Below, piece after piece: positions 37,467 to 45,204 of a stretch of DNA of 64,000 bases. Numbering within the stretch: the first letter of the stretch is position 1; each line of letters opens with the position of its first letter. Source of the stretch: Kineobactrum sediminis (lineage in GTDB: Bacteria; Pseudomonadota; Gammaproteobacteria; Pseudomonadales; Halieaceae). The stretch covers positions 297,314 to 361,313 of the forward strand of contig NZ_PKLZ01000007.1 of NCBI RefSeq assembly GCF_002868715.1, in the 5' to 3' direction. A program made the translations under genes and the position numbers. The notes beneath the pieces are model-generated. The model was not told the origin of the DNA. It was given only the letters and a program-made list of their open reading frames with translations, and did no database searches.

Positions 37467-39617
37467 TTGGCTGATTCTTTTCATAGCGCTTCGTGGTATC
37501 GGGTCGCTGATCTAAAGCCGAGGCTCCGTGTTCACGCTTTACTGCATCGCCACGTTTATCGCGGGCGGGTGTGGTACGTGCTGCAGGATGCGGCGAGCGG
37601 CAAGTCGCATCGTTTTTCCCCGGCCGCCTACCGTTTTATTGGCCTGATGGATGGTGAGCGATCTGTCGATGAGCTCTGGCAATCGGTGAGTACGGACGCT
37701 GGTGATGAGGCCCCAACGCAGGATGAAGTGATCCGCCTTTTGGGTCAGTTGCACGCTGTTGATGCTTTGATCTGCGATGCCATACCAGACAGCGAGGAGT
37801 TGTTTCGGCGCTTCAGCAAACACGACCGAATGAAGTTTAAACAGCGTCTTTGGTCTCCACTGGCGGTGCGCTTGCCGCTCATCGACCCTGAGCGTTTTCT
37901 GGAGCGAACCTATCCACTTATCGCTCCTCTATTTTCTCGTTGGGGCGCTTTTATTTTTTTCAGCGTCATTGCGGTGGGGGCTGTATTTGCGGGTATCCAC
38001 TGGGTCGACCTTACTGAGGACGTGGTGGATCGCGCGTTGACGCCGACGAATCTTTTGATTCTTTGGCTCGTGTATCCGGTGGTGAAAGCGTTTCACGAGT
38101 TGGGCCATGGCTATGCGGTAAAGCATGCGGGTGGAGAAGTACATGAGATCGGGGTCATGTTGCTGGTGTTCATCCCGGTGCCTTATGTGGATGCCACCGC
38201 CGCCTGGGGTGTGCGGGATAAGGGGCGACGCATGCTCATTGGTGCTGCGGGTATTTTAGTTGAACTGCTGATCGGCTCTCTTGCGCTTGCTGTCTGGCTG
38301 CATATTGAAGACGGTATGATCCACGGCATTGCTTACAACGTGATGCTCATTTGCGGAGTGTCGACGCTCTTGTTTAATGGCAATCCCTTGCTGAAATTCG
38401 ATGGCTATTACGTCCTTTCAGATGCCTTGGAAATTCCTAATCTGGGTACTCGATCCACCCAGTATCTGAGCTATCTGGTGCAACGTTACCTGTTCAGGTT
38501 GGAATCCGCATCATCTCCGGCAAACACCCCGGGCGAACGTGTTTGGTGCTTTATTTATGGCATCGCCGCTTTTATCTATCGGCTTTTGATTATGTTTATA
38601 ATCATTTTGTATGTCGGTGGAAAGTTCTTTGCCATTGGTGTTCTGCTAGCTTTATGGGCCGTCACTACACAGATTCTGGTCCCAATTAGCAAAAGTGTGC
38701 TGTTTCTTTTTAACGATTCGCGACTGCATCGGCACCGAGGTCGAAGCATCGGCCTGGCAGCCGCTGTATTAACAGGTATTGTAGTCACAACGACCCTGCT
38801 TCCGGCACCGTTCTGGACGTTGGCCGATGGCGTAGTCTGGCCAAGCGAGCGCTCCTATATCAGAGCTGGAGCCGATGGTTTTGTTGCCAAGCTGCTGGTG
38901 AGCAGTGGTGATTTCGTAGAGCCTGATCAGCCACTTCTGCGCATGCGCGACCCCTTTCTTGAGATGCGGCTTAAAGTTCTCGAAGGGAGTGTTCGGGAGC
39001 TCAATAGTCAACTGACGTTGGCTCGAGCCACTGATCGCGTGCAGGTTGCCTTGATCCGGGAGGAGCTCGCCAGTGAAAGTGCAGAACTGGCTCGGGCGAA
39101 GGAGCGGGTCGAAGCGCTGCTGGTGCATAGCAGTCGATCAGGACGCGTCATCATCCCTGACGAAACGGATGCCGTGGGCCAGTTTATTCGTAAAGGGGAG
39201 CGCCTGGCCTACGTCATTGAGCCGGAAGATTTACTGACTGTACGGGTCGTTGTTTCAGATGACGAGGTCGCGCTTATCGCTGAATCTACTCGGTCGGTTC
39301 TCGTGAGATCCAGCTCTTGGGACCCATCGGTGTGGGAGGGTCAAATTCGGCGCCAGGTTCCCGGCGGCACCACTCGCTTACCCAGCACGGCACTTGGTAC
39401 TACCGGAGGCGGCACGATTTTGGTGGACCCCAGGAGCAACGATGGCTTGACCACTCTGGAGCGTGTCTTTGAAGTGGATGTTGCTCTTCCCCTGGCAGCG
39501 CAGCCGGAATTTATCGGACAACGCATGTACGTTCGCTTTGATCATGGTTCCTTGCCGGTTGCCCAGCAGCTTTATCGCGCCCTGCGTCGGCTATTCCTCG
39601 CGCGCTTCAGCGTATGA
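37467..39617 (+). CDS. PqqD-like / M50 site-2 protease / HlyD-like fusion membrane protein
   Basis: The 716-residue protein has three parts. Residues about 12-108 resemble PqqD, the peptide-leader-binding winged helix (RFSPAAYRFIGLMDGERSVDEL). Residues about 155-450 are a multi-span membrane domain with the M50 zinc motif FHELGH (His210, Glu211, His214) and the second motif NGNPLLKFDG (Asp312), so the intramembrane protease centre looks intact. Residues about 455-700 form a barrel-sandwich and coiled adaptor domain (GADGFVAKLLVSSGDFV). This domain order is rare. It may bind, clip or thread the LEPR protein and hand it to the envelope. The start is a TTG at 37467, 12 bases after the previous stop; no ATG gives the PqqD-like start. 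Confidence 0.8.
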   Translation: MADSFHSASWYRVADLKPRLRVHALLHRHVYRGRVWYVLQDAASGKSHRFSPAAYRFIGLMDGERSVDELWQSVSTDAGDEAPTQDEVIRLLGQLHAVDALICDAIPDSEELFRRFSKHDRMKFKQRLWSPLAVRLPLIDPERFLERTYPLIAPLFSRWGAFIFFSVIAVGAVFAGIHWVDLTEDVVDRALTPTNLLILWLVYPVVKAFHELGHGYAVKHAGGEVHEIGVMLLVFIPVPYVDATAAWGVRDKGRRMLIGAAGILVELLIGSLALAVWLHIEDGMIHGIAYNVMLICGVSTLLFNGNPLLKFDGYYVLSDALEIPNLGTRSTQYLSYLVQRYLFRLESASSPANTPGERVWCFIYGIAAFIYRLLIMFIIILYVGGKFFAIGVLLALWAVTTQILVPISKSVLFLFNDSRLHRHRGRSIGLAAAVLTGIVVTTTLLPAPFWTLADGVVWPSERSYIRAGADGFVAKLLVSSGDFVEPDQPLLRMRDPFLEMRLKVLEGSVRELNSQLTLARATDRVQVALIREELASESAELARAKERVEALLVHSSRSGRVIIPDETDAVGQFIRKGERLAYVIEPEDLLTVRVVVSDDEVALIAESTRSVLVRSSSWDPSVWEGQIRRQVPGGTTRLPSTALGTTGGGTILVDPRSNDGLTTLERVFEVDVALPLAAQPEFIGQRMYVRFDHGSLPVAQQLYRALRRLFLARFSV

Positions 39618-39657
39618 GTGCTAATTCCAGCACTAGCATGTTCGGGAGTTTCCGACG

Positions 39658-41655
39658 TTGACAGCGCAGGTAAGCATGCTCAGACCGGGCGTCGTGACGG
39701 GGCAGTATCCGCAAAGGCCCGACCTGCGATTTGGGTGGTTAGATAGACAAGCTGCGCGATTAACCGGTGCTTTACGTCAGCAATTGGGAGGAAGATCTGA
39801 TACGTCCCCGGCCTTCGTGAGCTGGGTTAACGCCCTTGAGGAGGGCTTGCTTGATATATCTGATGATCAATTAAAAGGTCGTATCGCCGCGCTTCGCCCA
39901 CGCCTTTACGGACTAGGCTTCGATCTTACGACAGTGGCTGAGAGTTTTTCCCTGGTCCGAGAAACATCCCGCCGCAATCTCGGCTTGCGTCACCATGACG
40001 TGCAGATCAGTGGTGGCTTTGCGATGTTGCAGGGCAAGATTGCCGAGATGGAAACCGGTGAGGGGAAGACCCTCACAGCCCTCCTGCCGGCTTGTACCGC
40101 AGCCTTTGCCGGTGTTCCGGTGCATATCATTACAGTAAATGATTTTCTGGTTGCTCGCGATGCACAAACCCTTGCGCCGGCGTATGCGGCCATGGGGTTG
40201 TCGGTGGGTGTTATTTGCGAAGGTATGGATATCGAAAGTCGTCGAGCAGCCTACCGTGCCGACATTACTTATTGTACGAACAAGCAGGTCGCCTTCGATT
40301 ATTTGAAAGACTCGCTTCTGCTTGAGCAGGAAAGTCGCTCCTTACATTTACAGCTCGAGGGACTTTACCGCGAGTATCCGCGAACAGAGCGACTGCTGAT
40401 GCGTGGTTTGTGCTTCGCCATTATCGATGAGGCGGACAGCGTGCTCATTGATGAGGCGCGTACACCATTGGTTATATCGGCTCCCGGTAAGTCGGATGGT
40501 GAGCCTGTACTTTACCAGCAGGCACTGGATATCGCGGATGCGCTACAGTCAGAGACTGACTTTGTTTTACGTAAGAAAGAGAAGCAAGTCGAGCTCACCG
40601 CTCTGGGGGCGAGGCGTCTGCTAGAACTCACTCGCGGTTTAGGCGGCATATGGTCGGGCAGCAAACGATCCCGAGAAATGGTTACCCAGGCTTTAGTGGC
40701 TCGTTATCTTTACTTTATTGATGTGCATTACCTCATCCGCGATGACAAGGTTCTGATTATCGATGAATACACGGGTCGAGTGATGGAAGATCGCGCTTGG
40801 GAGCAGGGCTTGCACCAGATGATTCAAACAAAGGAAGGGTGCGCTTTGACCGGCCGACAGGAAACCCTCGCACGGATCAGCTATCAGCGCTTTTTTCGTC
40901 GCTATCTTCGATTGTCCGGTATGACTGGCACCGCTGCGGAAGTGACAGCGGAACTTTGGTCGACCTATCACATCGGTGTGAAACGTATTCCCAGTCACCG
41001 TCCTCTGCGGCGGCATGCTCTCAAGGATAAGGTTTTTATAAGGGAGTATGACAAGTGGCAGTCGGTACTAGAGGTGGTCGTTGATATGTACGCTCAAGGC
41101 CGTCCCGTATTGCTTGGCACGCGAACAGTCGCAGAATCCGAGCATCTGGCAAACTTACTTAGCGACCAGCAGTTGCCGCACGTTGTGCTGAATGCGCGGG
41201 AGGATGTCGGTGAGGCTAGCATCATTGCTGACGCTGGCCGTGCAGGTAATATTACTGTTGCCACGAACATGGCTGGAAGGGGGACGGATATCAAGCTCGA
41301 TGCTATAGCGACAAAGCATGGAGGCCTGCATGTGATCGCGACCTGCTACCATGAAGCACGACGCATTGATCGGCAGTTGTTTGGTCGTAGCGGTCGTCAG
41401 GGCGACCCGGGGACTTTTCAGGCCATCGTGTCTCTGGAAGATGAGGTCTTTACTCACTTCCTGGGCGGCCCGTTGCTGGCCAGCGTCAGGCGACTGGGCT
41501 CTGCCCGTGGCACAGTACCGCGCTGGCTGTCTGAGCTGTTAAGGAGACTGGTTCAATACCGCGCGGAAGCCCACCATCGACGCATTCGCGGTGAGATGAT
41601 GACTATGGATGAGAATCTTGGCGACATGTTGGCATTCAGTGGAAGAGGAGAGTAA
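39658..41655 (+). CDS. SecA-like preprotein translocase ATPase, shortened (SecA2-like)
   Basis: The 665-residue DEAD-type motor is clearly SecA-related. It has LGLRHHDVQISGG before Walker A METGEGKT (131-138), the IIDEADSVLIDEARTP segment (Walker B, Asp257-Glu258), GMTGTA (421-426), MAGRGTDI (538-545) and GRSGRQGDPG. NBD1, the peptide-crosslinking domain and NBD2 are present. The chain ends soon after NBD2, so the helical scaffold/wing and the C-terminal zinc finger of housekeeping SecA (about 900 residues) appear lost or reduced. It starts at a TTG with GGGAG upstream. Its place among adaptor genes suggests a dedicated motor for the giant protein rather than general export; the housekeeping secA must lie elsewhere. 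Confidence 0.88.
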   Translation: MTAQVSMLRPGVVTGQYPQRPDLRFGWLDRQAARLTGALRQQLGGRSDTSPAFVSWVNALEEGLLDISDDQLKGRIAALRPRLYGLGFDLTTVAESFSLVRETSRRNLGLRHHDVQISGGFAMLQGKIAEMETGEGKTLTALLPACTAAFAGVPVHIITVNDFLVARDAQTLAPAYAAMGLSVGVICEGMDIESRRAAYRADITYCTNKQVAFDYLKDSLLLEQESRSLHLQLEGLYREYPRTERLLMRGLCFAIIDEADSVLIDEARTPLVISAPGKSDGEPVLYQQALDIADALQSETDFVLRKKEKQVELTALGARRLLELTRGLGGIWSGSKRSREMVTQALVARYLYFIDVHYLIRDDKVLIIDEYTGRVMEDRAWEQGLHQMIQTKEGCALTGRQETLARISYQRFFRRYLRLSGMTGTAAEVTAELWSTYHIGVKRIPSHRPLRRHALKDKVFIREYDKWQSVLEVVVDMYAQGRPVLLGTRTVAESEHLANLLSDQQLPHVVLNAREDVGEASIIADAGRAGNITVATNMAGRGTDIKLDAIATKHGGLHVIATCYHEARRIDRQLFGRSGRQGDPGTFQAIVSLEDEVFTHFLGGPLLASVRRLGSARGTVPRWLSELLRRLVQYRAEAHHRRIRGEMMTMDENLGDMLAFSGRGE

Positions 41656-41659
41656 GGCC

Positions 41660-42502
41660 ATGAAAGAAAGAATATTCTTGAACTCTCAGGCGGCGCTGAT
41701 AGCCGTTTTACTTCTGGGGACAGGTAGTGCAGCGGCACAGATACGGGATTCTGTGGCTTATGACTGTCTGATTGAGCCAAGTAAATCCGTTGAACTTGGA
41801 AGTGCGATCCGGGGGATTGCTGACGAGATCAAGGTCGAGCGAGGCGACGAGGTCAATAAGGGTGACGTACTGTTGCAGCTTGACTCGCGGGTACAGCGCG
41901 CAACGGTAGATCTTGCGAAGGTCAGAAGCGAAAACACCGCGGCGCTGACTTCAAGAGAGGAAAGTATGAAACTCGCGAGGCGCTTGTTGAAGCGGCTGGA
42001 AGGGCTGTACGAAAACAATAATATTTCGCAACAGCAACTCGAAGAATCGCAGAGCCAGGCGGCAATCAGCGAAAGTGAATGGCATGAGGCACAGGAAAAT
42101 CAAATACTGGCTGAGCTGGAATTGCAGGAAGCCCGGCAAATTCTCGCCATGCGCACCATTACTAGTCCTATAACGGGGGTGGTCGTAGAGCGCTTGATTT
42201 CGCCGGGAGAACTGGTAAATGAAGACGAGCCGATCATGCGTCTTGCCAGCCTCGACCCTCTTTATGTGGAGGTGATTTTACCGGCCTCTGAGTTTGGGAA
42301 AGTGTTAGTTGATAGTTCCGCTACTATTTTCCCGGCGCAGCTCACTGGCGGCGAATATGAAGGTCGCGTAGACATCGTCGATAGTGTGATTGATGCTGCG
42401 AGCGGAACTTTTGGGGTCCGCATTGAACTTCCGAACCCAGAGCATCGACTACCTGCCGGATTAGGTTGTGACGTTAATTTTTCGGGCACATTGGCGCGCT
42501 AA
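41660..42502 (+). CDS. Periplasmic adaptor (RND/HlyD-type membrane fusion protein)
   Basis: The 280-residue precursor has a signal peptide ending near GSAAAQ (about residue 27). A barrel-sandwich half (GIADEIKVERGDEVNKGD), an alpha-hairpin of about 80 residues, the second half (TITSPITGVVVERLISPGELV) and a membrane-proximal barrel follow. It is the standard periplasmic adaptor architecture with a short hairpin. The ATG at 41660 is 4 bases after the SecA-like stop and is preceded by GAGGAG. No inner-membrane pump gene follows, so it probably works with the fusion proteins upstream. Adaptors of this length also serve heavy-metal and drug pumps, but there is no such pump here. Confidence 0.85.
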   Translation: MKERIFLNSQAALIAVLLLGTGSAAAQIRDSVAYDCLIEPSKSVELGSAIRGIADEIKVERGDEVNKGDVLLQLDSRVQRATVDLAKVRSENTAALTSREESMKLARRLLKRLEGLYENNNISQQQLEESQSQAAISESEWHEAQENQILAELELQEARQILAMRTITSPITGVVVERLISPGELVNEDEPIMRLASLDPLYVEVILPASEFGKVLVDSSATIFPAQLTGGEYEGRVDIVDSVIDAASGTFGVRIELPNPEHRLPAGLGCDVNFSGTLAR

Positions 42503-42574
42503 CCCCAATGGCAACCGCTCATTTTAACGCGTTTTATTGTAAGCGGTCATTCGAGGACGTTGTTGCCAGCCTGA

Positions 42575-42880
42575 CTATTTTGCCTTTGGCGGTACCAACG
42601 CACGGACGGCGGTGACGATTTCTCGCAGGTCACCGTCACTCATTTGTTTATAGTCATCAAAGCTATTGATCGTGTACTTGGCAAATACCGAGTTCACTTT
42701 GCCGAACGCCGCCAACACCTTGTGGCGGTGCTTGGATTGCAGTCCTTCCAACGCGAGCCCCGCATATGCCTGGTTGACCTTGCGGGCTTTTTCCCACAAC
42801 GCCAGGCTGTTGTCGGCGGCAATCGCGTTCACAGCCTTGGCACTCTCGCGCCATTGCCGGTAGGCCGCTTCATCTGCCAT
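42575..42880 (-). CDS. Small hypothetical protein, all-helical
   Basis: The 101-residue protein has no signal, membrane segment or cysteine and is predicted helical and charged (many Ala, Lys, Arg, Asp). It is convergent with the adaptor gene. I do not recognise the family. The ATG at 42880 has GGAG about 12 bases upstream. It may belong to the accessory cargo rather than to the secretion locus. Confidence 0.55.
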   Translation of the reverse strand: MADEAAYRQWRESAKAVNAIAADNSLALWEKARKVNQAYAGLALEGLQSKHRHKVLAAFGKVNSVFAKYTINSFDDYKQMSDGDLREIVTAVRALVPPKAK

Positions 42881-42882
42881 GC

Positions 42883-43056
42883 GTGAGCATCTCCAGATCC
42901 GAGCGCAGGGGATTGTCCGCGAAGCGCGCTTTCCATTGTTATTTCGACCCTGTAGATGAGGGTTGTCGTTACGAGCCTGCGTTCGCTGAACTGATCCTCA
43001 AATATATGAGGGAGGGTGAGATGTTTGCCAACGCGGAGCCTATTCTTCCACTGTAG
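42883..43056 (+). CDS. Possible 57-residue small protein or gene remnant
   Basis: A GTG-initiated frame from 42883 to a TAG at 43054-43056 encodes 57 residues, rich in charged and aromatic residues (HCYFDPVDEGCRYEP, LKYMREGEMF). It reads more like coding sequence than like random frame, but there is no good Shine-Dalgarno and no family that I recognise. It overlaps no other gene and fills the gap between the small protein and fic. It may be the tail of a decayed gene. Confidence 0.25.
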   Translation: MSISRSERRGLSAKRAFHCYFDPVDEGCRYEPAFAELILKYMREGEMFANAEPILPL

Positions 43057-43063
43057 CTGAAAA

Positions 43064-44302
43064 TTACTCGGTCTTCTCTGGAAACAGTCCTGGCATCCAT
43101 TCATGCGCAAGAGTTGCAGGAAAAGCGAGGCGTAACGGAGTCTTTGTGGTCTCGGACACGATGACTCCCCGGTCCATCAATGCCGATACGACCCTTCGCG
43201 CCTGGCGATCGGTGACGCCGAGCAATCCGGGTAGTTCGCTTCGCGGTAGTTCGCCCCGATAGAGCAAGGCCTCTATTATTTTTATTGATCTGTCCAGTAA
43301 CCGGCCGGCCTGGGTCTCATTCGCCGTCCATTGTAAAATGCGCTCTCGCAGCCGCCCTGGCGCCACCAGCTTTTCCATGAACCTGACCTGATCCAGGCAG
43401 GTTTCCAGGAAGTACTTGGTGAAATCTGCCAGCGCTTCTTCACTGAGGGTGCCGCGTCCATCCAGATCATTCCGGCGCGGAAGGTCGCAGTTCGACAGTT
43501 TCTGTTTGTACTCGCTTACTGTGCGCGCAAGGCCGCGCGAAACTGACCAGATCGATCCGGTATCAAGCGTTTCGCGCAGGATCGCGTGGGACATCAGCCG
43601 AGTGACCCTGCCGTTGCCATCAAGGAACGGGTGTATCCAGGCGAAACGGTGATGGATTGCGCCGGTGGCAATCACCATCTCAGCTTTGCCAAGGCCGGTG
43701 AATACCTCTTCGAATCGTTGCAGAAAGCGCGGCACAGCCGCCGGGCTTACCGGCGTATGCCGGCCTACCTTTACGTCTCGGATTCTGATCTTGCCCGGAA
43801 CAATGTCGAGCTCCTCACCAGTATCGGGATCTGTGATGATTAATAGTTCGGGCGGAAGCAGTTCGCAGAACCGCCTGTGTGTTTCACAGGCTCCATCGAC
43901 TGTGAATGCGAGACCTCCGTCCAGTCCGCCTTCGTCGATCCAGGTCTGGACGGCGATATGTGCCCTGGCTTCGAGTTGAAGATTCCGCTTGTTCGCATCT
44001 TCGCTATAGTCATTCTTCAGAGCCCGCTCGATATCTACCGGGTGGGTGTCGTGGCCCTCGATTAGATTGCTGTAATAGCAGTTCATTGCGCGGACCAGAT
44101 CCGCAAGCGATCTGACGATCTGGTCCGGCAGGCTGTGCCGAAAGGCGGCGGATGCCTGCGCGAGATCCATCGCCAAGTCGGCGAGCTCGCCCCGCTGCCG
44201 GGCCCCGTCCGAGAGCTTTACGGGCTCCATTGAGCCAATAGGCTCGCCGCGATCAATTATCTCGCCGGATGCCGCTTTTTTGTCCGCTTCTTCTTGTCTC
44301 AT
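43064..44302 (-). CDS. Fic-domain protein (class II-like AMP transferase) with C-terminal winged helix
   Basis: The 412-residue protein has the Fic active-site loop HPFLDGNGR at 224-232 and an inhibitory-helix motif SNLIEG at 78-83, before the Fic core as in class II Fic proteins. The C-terminal 90 residues form a winged-helix-like DNA-binding domain (SELPGLLGVTDRQARRV). It probably transfers AMP to protein hydroxyls, kept in check by its own glutamate, and may regulate its own gene. The motif is intact, so the enzyme should be active. No partner antitoxin gene is next to it. Confidence 0.9.
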   Translation of the reverse strand: MRQEEADKKAASGEIIDRGEPIGSMEPVKLSDGARQRGELADLAMDLAQASAAFRHSLPDQIVRSLADLVRAMNCYYSNLIEGHDTHPVDIERALKNDYSEDANKRNLQLEARAHIAVQTWIDEGGLDGGLAFTVDGACETHRRFCELLPPELLIITDPDTGEELDIVPGKIRIRDVKVGRHTPVSPAAVPRFLQRFEEVFTGLGKAEMVIATGAIHHRFAWIHPFLDGNGRVTRLMSHAILRETLDTGSIWSVSRGLARTVSEYKQKLSNCDLPRRNDLDGRGTLSEEALADFTKYFLETCLDQVRFMEKLVAPGRLRERILQWTANETQAGRLLDRSIKIIEALLYRGELPRSELPGLLGVTDRQARRVVSALMDRGVIVSETTKTPLRLAFPATLAHEWMPGLFPEKTE

Positions 44303-44807
44303 AAATACAAAAGTATCAGAGAGTTACGATAATGCAAAGCGGATTCATGTCCGGTTCTGTGTCCGGATAGGCATCCCTTTGCATCAGCATTCTCATTTAG
44401 CCGTATATACGATCCGCCTGAGCGAGGCGAGAGGGAGATAAGGCCCTGATCACTAACAGCTTTTTCTCCAGTTCTCGGCTGCTTCCTCCTGCGGCCAGAC
44501 ATCACGGCATCTTTTTCCTTTGCGCAGGTCTTCGTGGGGACAGGCTTGTTTCGTTCCTTTTTGCATTAGCTCCGAAATTTATCTTCCGCGGTTCTAACCG
44601 GGGCGCGCCCGCTCGCGCAACCGGTCTGCCCCGCCACACCAGCAGCACTTCCTGCCCCAAACGACGTTCGGCCAGCTGATTTTATTCGGCTGCTTTGCTG
44701 CGCCTGCCGTTTTGTCCTCTTGAATTGACTTATAATGCTCCCATATCCACTATCATCTGACAGTAAAGTCATTATGATCAAACAGTAGAGAAAGTGAGAA
44801 TTATTGC
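44303..44807. other. Intergenic region between fic and clpS
   Basis: These 505 bases contain no ORF I can support. A perfect TATAAT stands at 44731-44736 with no good -35 box in front of it, 72 bases before the clpS start. In Pseudomonas I recall cspD divergent from clpS here; no cold-shock gene is present. The accessory region seems to end in this stretch. Confidence 0.5.
44731..44736 (+). promoter_or_regulatory. Candidate -10 box of the clpS-clpA operon
   Basis: TATAAT with a TG-poor, AT-rich neighbourhood, located 72 bases upstream of the clpS start codon. The -35 region is weak. Confidence 0.35.
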
Positions 44808-45170
44808 GTGAGTGACGTTTTTCTGGCCAGTGAGTGGCGCTTGTCCGCCGGTAATAAGCCCCGTGAAAGCGATGGCGGGGCGACCCTGCAGGAGTCGCGT
44901 CCTGAACTTAAAAAGGCACCGCGGTTCAAAGTCGTTCTATTGAACGATGATTACACGCCGATGGAGTTCGTGGTGGAAGTACTGGAAGTGTTCTTCCAGA
45001 TGAACCGTGAACAGGCGACACACGTAATGCTAACCGTACATACCAAGGGAAAGGCTGTGTGCGGCGTTTACACCCGGGATATTGCCGAAACCAGGGCTGC
45101 CCAGGTGAATCAGTACGCGCGGGATAACCAGCACCCGCTGCTGTGCGAAATCGAGGCATCGGAAGACTAG
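44808..45170 (+). CDS. clpS: ATP-dependent protease adaptor ClpS
   Basis: The 120-residue adaptor has the conserved core: [21 protein letters not shown] (the N-degron pocket), the [15 protein letters not shown] segment and a C-terminal CEIEAS segment. Compared with E. coli ClpS (106 residues) it has a longer N-terminal tail. It delivers N-degron substrates with bulky N-terminal residues to ClpAP. The start is a GTG at 44808 after GAGAAAGTGAG, 34 bases before clpA. Confidence 0.93.
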   Translation: MSDVFLASEWRLSAGNKPRESDGGATLQESRPELKKAPRFKVVLLNDDYTPMEFVVEVLEVFFQMNREQATHVMLTVHTKGKAVCGVYTRDIAETRAAQVNQYARDNQHPLLCEIEASED

Positions 45171-45204
45171 CGCCACGCTGGTCTTCCCTTAGGAGTGGTA
45201 ACGT

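Noticed and set aside
25236..42502. Classical type I secretion system (HlyB-HlyD-TolC)
   Set aside because: No ABC exporter or TolC gene is present; the adaptors are fused to GAF or PqqD-M50 modules instead.
44303..44807. cspD or another small gene divergent from clpS
   Set aside because: No cold-shock domain frame exists on either strand; short frames here have no family character or ribosome site.
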